Assembly: GCA_005882055.1 (NCBI GenBank)
Contig: VBGQ01000112.1
Location: 1-9,603, forward strand
Origin: Chloroflexota bacterium
GTDB taxonomy: Bacteria > Chloroflexota > Limnocylindria > QHBO01
Direction: 5' to 3'
Length of the DNA: 9,603 nt
Positions within the stretch are counted from its first letter, which is position 1; each line of letters opens with the position of its first letter. This document shows, one piece after another, positions 5,296 through 9,603 of the stretch. The position numbers and the translations under genes were made by a program. The notes beneath the pieces are model-generated. The model saw only the letters and a list, made by a program, of their open reading frames with translations, was not told the DNA's origin and did no database searches.

Positions 5296-6506
5296 GGGCG
5301 CGTCACCGCTGCAAGGGCTCCTGGGCCGCCGAGCTCCAGGGCAACCGCGTCCAGGAATGCCTGCATGGCCTGCGGGAAACGCTCGCGGAAGAGCAGGAGA
5401 CGCGCATCAACGCGCGGTGCCGCCGCATCGGCCGATGCGGCCTGGGCTTCAGGTCCCGCAAGCGCGGTTAGGAGCGTATCGAGGTCCGTCCCGGTCGCGA
5501 TATGACCGGTCACATCCATGGGCCCTGACACGGGCGCAACGCCCTTCGTCGCCACCGTCGGCTTGGGCTGCTGCGGCGGCGGAGCTGGGGGAGTCGATGC
5601 GCCAGAGACGCTGGCCTGACCACCGCCCGGAAGCTGCTGGGTGGGTGGCGGTGTCGGCAGCGGCGTCGCGCTTGGCGTCGCGGTCGGAGCTGGAGTCGGC
5701 CGGGGTGTCGGCCTCGGCGTCGGCGCCGGCGTGGGGGTCCCCGTTCGCGTGGCCGTCGGCGTGCCGCTGGGCTTGGCGGTCGGGCTGGCGGTTGGGTGCG
5801 GGGTGGGTGTCGGAGTGGCCTTTGGCGTTGGCGTCGGGGTGGCGGCCGGCGTGGGGGTTGGGCTGGGAGAGGGGCTCGGACTGGGTCCGCCGAGGCCGGT
5901 GACCGTGACACCGGGGTAGTAGTAGACGAGCACGATCTGCGTGGCGGTCAGACCGGCGAGGCCGCAGGCCTGGGTTCCCCACTGGTAGGCCTTCCATCCG
6001 TTGGCATTGGCGCCGCACGCCTCACCGACTCCGCCGGCGTTGTAGTAGGTCGGGAAGATGTGCCCGTTCTGGTGCACCAGCCCTCCCCACGTCGCATCGA
6101 CGGCTGCCGCAGCTGTGGTCCAGGTGGGCTGGCTCGGGTCGTAGACCTGGTCCCAGGTATCGTCGCGAATGTCGAAGCACGCCCCGCTGGCGTCCACGCC
6201 GCCCCGCCAGTGCAGGACCTGGTACCACGCGTAGTTGCGCACGATCAGGGCGCCCGCCCGCAGCGACTCCGTCGTCCACGACCCGATCCACTCTCGCGAG
6301 AGCACGTTCTTGGTGTATGGCTTGAACGAGACGATGTCGATCGTTCCGGTCGCGTGCCGGAAGACCCGGATGGTGGGTGGCGGGAGCGTCTCGGAGGTCC
6401 AGGCGCTGCACGAGGAGCCTGCCACCGGACCGGCGAAGCCGGGGAGCAGGCCAACGATCAGCGAGGACACCGCCAAGCAGGCGGAGACGACGGCTCGACG
6501 AGGCAT
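5292..6506 (-). CDS. Secreted SpoIID/LytB-domain protein with Pro/Thr-rich linker
   Basis: SpoIID/LytB proteins act on cell-wall glycan strands or stimulate wall hydrolases outside the cell. The 404-aa product starts with a clear signal peptide (MPRR, hydrophobic core to about residue 25, likely cut near 30). The SpoIID domain spans about 46-203: NVLSREWIGSW, where E72 lines up with the catalytic Glu of SpoIID; TESLRAGALIVRNYAWY; CFDIRDDTWDQVYDPS; AAVDATWGGLV; IFPTYYNAGG; and a Cys-bearing CGANANGWKAYQWGTQAC. Residues 208-290 are a Pro/Thr/Ser-rich linker and 291-404 an Ala-rich tail that I do not recognise. The ATG at 6506 is chosen over the GTG at 6548 because it opens the signal peptide directly and follows a promoter-like TTGGGG-17-TACCGT by 8 nt. 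The exonuclease gene ends about 50 bp upstream on the same strand, so read-through is possible. Whether the protein serves sporulation cannot be said. Confidence 0.85.
   Translation of the reverse strand: MPRRAVVSACLAVSSLIVGLLPGFAGPVAGSSCSAWTSETLPPPTIRVFRHATGTIDIVSFKPYTKNVLSREWIGSWTTESLRAGALIVRNYAWYQVLHWRGGVDASGACFDIRDDTWDQVYDPSQPTWTTAAAAVDATWGGLVHQNGHIFPTYYNAGGVGEACGANANGWKAYQWGTQACGLAGLTATQIVLVYYYPGVTVTGLGGPSPSPSPSPTPTPAATPTPTPKATPTPTPHPTASPTAKPSGTPTATRTGTPTPAPTPRPTPRPTPAPTATPSATPLPTPPPTQQLPGGGQASVSGASTPPAPPPQQPKPTVATKGVAPVSGPMDVTGHIATGTDLDTLLTALAGPEAQAASADAAAPRVDARLLLFRERFPQAMQAFLDAVALELGGPGALAAVTRP
5637..5885 (-). repeat. Low-complexity Pro/Thr/Ser repeat coding tract
   Basis: About 250 bp of degenerate 6- and 12-bp units coding for PTPTPS-like repeats (residues 208-290 of the SpoIID-domain protein). 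It forms a flexible, probably wall-spanning linker. On the plus strand the same DNA reads as an artificial Gly/Val-rich frame. Such tracts vary in length between strains and are prone to misassembly. Confidence 0.8.
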
Positions 6507-6514
6507 CGGTCGGG

Positions 6515-6543
6515 ACGGTAATCCGCACAGCACCGCACCCCAA
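6515..6543 (-). promoter_or_regulatory. Promoter-like -35/-10 pair before the SpoIID-domain gene
   Basis: On the minus strand TTGGGG (6543-6538), a 17-nt spacer and TACCGT (6520-6515) end 8 nt before the ATG at 6506. This is the only one of the promoters in the window with a -35-like TTG at normal spacing. It suggests the gene can be transcribed independently of the exonuclease upstream. Confidence 0.45.
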
Positions 6544-6556
6544 CCCACCTATGGTC

Positions 6557-7450
6557 CTAGACCGATGGTTGGTCTGCCCAGCGGTGCACGCGCTCGCGAA
6601 TGCGGTCGAATCCGAGCTCGGCGCAGATTGAAAGGAACTCAGTGCGCGGTACGCCGCCCCACTCGAGGTCGTCGAGCCTGCCGCTGATCGCGGCATCGGT
6701 GTTCAGTCGTGCCAGGCGCCGGTAGAGCAGCGCGTCAGCCCGATGGTCACGCAGCACCGCCGCCAGCTGCGAGGCTCCCCGCAGCGGGACGTCCCAGTCG
6801 AGCGGCGATTCCGGAATCGCATCGAGATGCTCGAACTTGGCCAGGATCGCCGATGAGCTCCGGGCACCCCAGCCCGCGAGCCCGGGATAGCCGTCGGAGC
6901 TGTCGCCCACCAGTGCCAGGTAGTCCGGGATCGAGGCGGGCGCGACGCCGAACTTCGTGAGGACGCCGGCCTCGTCGTACGTGACGCGTCGAATTCGATC
7001 GCGAAGCACGACCCGCTCGTCGTCGACGCACTGGGCCAGGTCCTTGTCCACGGAGCAGATGACGATCTGCTCGAGTCTCGAGTCGTCCCCGAAGCGCGCA
7101 ACCGCGGTGGCGATCGCGTCGTCGGCCTCGTCCTCGACCATGGCCCAGGTCGTGATGCCCAGCGCCCGAAGCGCCCGTTCGGCGTCCTCGAACTGGGCGA
7201 GCAGCTCCGGTGGCATGCCCACGCTCGACTTGTACCCCCCGAAGACGTCATTCCGCCACGACTCGATCACGTGGTCAGTCGCCGCGGCGATGTGCGTCAC
7301 GTCGGGCTCGCGCAACAGCGAGAGCATCGAATCGACCAGCCCGTGGACCGCGTTGACCGGCCGGCCGTCCGGCGCGTACTCCATCCCGCGCCCCGGGGAG
7401 TAGAACGCGCGAAAGAGCTCGAAGGTCGCGTCGACCAGGTGGAGCTTCAT
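6557..7450 (-). CDS. Stand-alone 5'-3' exonuclease (DNA polymerase I N-domain/FEN family)
   Basis: A metal-dependent 5' nuclease of the kind that removes RNA primers and flaps, here without an attached polymerase. The acidic metal-binding residues of the family are all in place: D7 in LHLVDAT, D59 in AATDH, E108/D110/D111 in VEDEADDAIAT, D135/D137 in CSVDKD (usual form TGDKD), and D183/D186 in VGDSSDGYPG (usual form GDSSDNIPG). WRNDVFGGYKSS at 65-76 corresponds to the DNA-binding Arg/Tyr-Lys segment. At 297 residues it has normal length for a stand-alone exonuclease. The helix-hairpin-helix after GYPGL reads AGWGARSSSAIL and lacks the usual GEKTA lysine. The ATG overlaps the stop of the upstream GNAT gene as ATGA, so the two are co-transcribed and probably translationally coupled. 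Likely role is DNA repair or replication; redundancy with polymerase I cannot be judged here. Confidence 0.9.
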   Translation of the reverse strand: MKLHLVDATFELFRAFYSPGRGMEYAPDGRPVNAVHGLVDSMLSLLREPDVTHIAAATDHVIESWRNDVFGGYKSSVGMPPELLAQFEDAERALRALGITTWAMVEDEADDAIATAVARFGDDSRLEQIVICSVDKDLAQCVDDERVVLRDRIRRVTYDEAGVLTKFGVAPASIPDYLALVGDSSDGYPGLAGWGARSSSAILAKFEHLDAIPESPLDWDVPLRGASQLAAVLRDHRADALLYRRLARLNTDAAISGRLDDLEWGGVPRTEFLSICAELGFDRIRERVHRWADQPSV

Positions 7451-7926
7451 GGCTCGTCGAGCGGGAATTCCATGGCCTCGGTGGCCGTGGCGAACCCCGC
7501 CCGCTCATAGAACGGCACCGCTCGGTGGCTGGGCCACAGGAGGAGGGTGTCGAGGCCCTCGGCGCGCGCCGCCGCGATGGCGACATCCATGACTTCGCGC
7601 CCAACGCCGCGGTCACGCCATGGCGCGTCCACGAAGACGTTGGTGATGTACCCCCAGGCACCCGGTCGGGGGTACGGCCGCGGGACCTTGTCGATGCGTT
7701 GCAGGAAGAGCGTGGCGATCAGCCGCCGCGCGATCTCCGGATGCTCGGCGACCCAGATGGACCACCGGCCGCTCGCCAGGTACCGGCGCACCTCGGCGGC
7801 CATGCGGCGGGTGAAGGCCTCGTAGGACTCGATGGGCTGGTGACCCTCCAGGGAGAACTCCCAGCGAAGCCGCGCGATCTCGTCCGCGTCAGCGGCATGT
7901 GCCTGGCGAATCCGGAGACTCTCCAT
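7447..7926 (-). CDS. GNAT-family N-acetyltransferase
   Basis: A 159-aa acetyl-CoA-dependent transferase of unknown acceptor. The N-terminal RIRQAHAADADEIARLR is the usual first strand and helix of the fold. The central strand ITNVFVDAPW is followed by the acetyl-CoA pyrophosphate loop RDRGVG (motif A, R-x-x-G-x-G type) and helix REVMDVAIAAARAEG. LLLWPSHRAVPFYERAGF is motif B with the late Tyr. Length is typical for a single-domain member. It is first in a unit with the exonuclease (4-bp ATGA overlap). TACCAT ends 6 nt before the ATG at 7926, so the mRNA is probably leaderless. The substrate is not predictable from the sequence. Confidence 0.9.
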   Translation of the reverse strand: MESLRIRQAHAADADEIARLRWEFSLEGHQPIESYEAFTRRMAAEVRRYLASGRWSIWVAEHPEIARRLIATLFLQRIDKVPRPYPRPGAWGYITNVFVDAPWRDRGVGREVMDVAIAAARAEGLDTLLLWPSHRAVPFYERAGFATATEAMEFPLDEP

Positions 7927-7932
7927 CGGGGC

Positions 7933-7938
7933 ATGGTA
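7933..7938 (-). promoter_or_regulatory. Leaderless-type -10 box of the GNAT-exonuclease unit
   Basis: TACCAT on the minus strand ends 6 nt before the ATG at 7926, the spacing expected when the start codon is the first transcribed base. A -35 is not clear. It lies in the 158-bp gap after the mutase gene, which otherwise shows no gene. Confidence 0.45.
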
Positions 7939-8055
7939 GGCGCCAGTAAGCAGGCGGTAAGGACGGCTATGTCAGGCTCAGGTCCGGCTGGAGGCTCGGC
8001 GCGGGCGCGTGCCCTGCGAACGACCGTGGCGACCCGCTGCCATGGTGCCGCGCCG

Positions 8056-8082
8056 CGCCTCCCGCCGCTCAGCAGCGAGGCG
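8056..8082 (-). terminator. Stem-loop directly after the mutase stop codon
   Basis: On the minus strand CGCCTC-GCTGC, loop TGA, GCGGC, a 2-nt GG bulge and GAGGCG pair into an 11-bp stem (one G-U) that begins 2 nt after the stop at 8085. The position suggests transcription termination or mRNA 3'-end protection. There is no U-run after it, so it is not a textbook intrinsic terminator. Confidence 0.5.
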
Positions 8083-8084
8083 TC

Positions 8085-9603
<1,519 letters not shown>

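Noticed and set aside
5637..5885. Repeat tract considered as a CRISPR array or VNTR regulatory element
   Set aside because: Units are 6-12 bp, degenerate, in frame and without spacers; it is a coding linker.
5641..5919. Gly/Val-repeat protein on the plus strand resembling a structural or PE-PGRS-like protein
   Set aside because: It is the reverse reading of the Pro/Thr linker of the SpoIID-domain gene.
6507..6548. GTG at 6548 as the start of the SpoIID-domain protein
   Set aside because: It would put 14 extra residues before the signal peptide and across the TACCGT box; the ATG at 6506 fits better.
7927..8084. Possible small gene or RNA in the 158-bp gap between the mutase and GNAT genes
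   Set aside because: No credible start with ribosome-binding site, and no structured RNA beyond the stop-proximal hairpin; best explained as terminator plus promoter region.

Overview
The window is high-GC, gene-dense bacterial DNA. Seven protein genes or gene remnants lie on the minus strand and two on the plus strand; I see no rRNA, tRNA, CRISPR array or transposase. The gene set (a SpoIID/LytB-domain secreted protein with a long Pro/Thr linker, an acyl-CoA mutase large subunit without its own B12 domain, a stand-alone 5'-3' exonuclease) and the repeated TANNNT-6/8 nt-start-codon arrangement fit a high-GC Chloroflexota (Limnocylindria/Ellin6529-like) or actinobacterial lineage. This placement is inference from gene style only.

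Layout. 1-1817 (-): an S9-family serine peptidase broken near 312-315 by a frame-changing loss of the segment that carries the nucleophile Ser; its 3' part runs off the left edge. 1817-3589 (-): a cysteinyl-tRNA-synthetase-like ligase that lacks the normal C-terminal tRNA-contacting domain and carries about five membrane helices instead; its stop overlaps the S9 start (TGATG). 3730-3837 (+): a 35-residue one-helix membrane protein, divergent from the ligase. 3894-4358 (-): a four-helix membrane protein. 4401-5295 (+): an ornithine cyclodeaminase/mu-crystallin gene, also broken by a frame-changing internal loss, near 4551-4560. 5292-6506 (-): a secreted SpoIID/LytB-domain protein, convergent with it and sharing a CTAG double stop. 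6557-7450 and 7447-7926 (-): a 5'-3' exonuclease and a GNAT acetyltransferase, joined by an ATGA overlap. 8085-9603 (-): the acyl-CoA mutase large subunit, with its 5' end beyond the right edge.

How the genes fit together. There are three clear minus-strand units: mutase; GNAT-exonuclease (perhaps continuing into the SpoIID gene, which also has its own promoter-like sequence); and Cys ligase-S9 peptidase. No single pathway links the window. The points that stand out are the membrane-fused Cys-ligase, the isobutyryl-CoA-mutase-like specificity residues (Phe and Gln) in the mutase, the uniform leaderless-type promoters, and two similar-sized frame-breaking gaps in unrelated genes. Those gaps raise the question of assembly error versus real gene decay.
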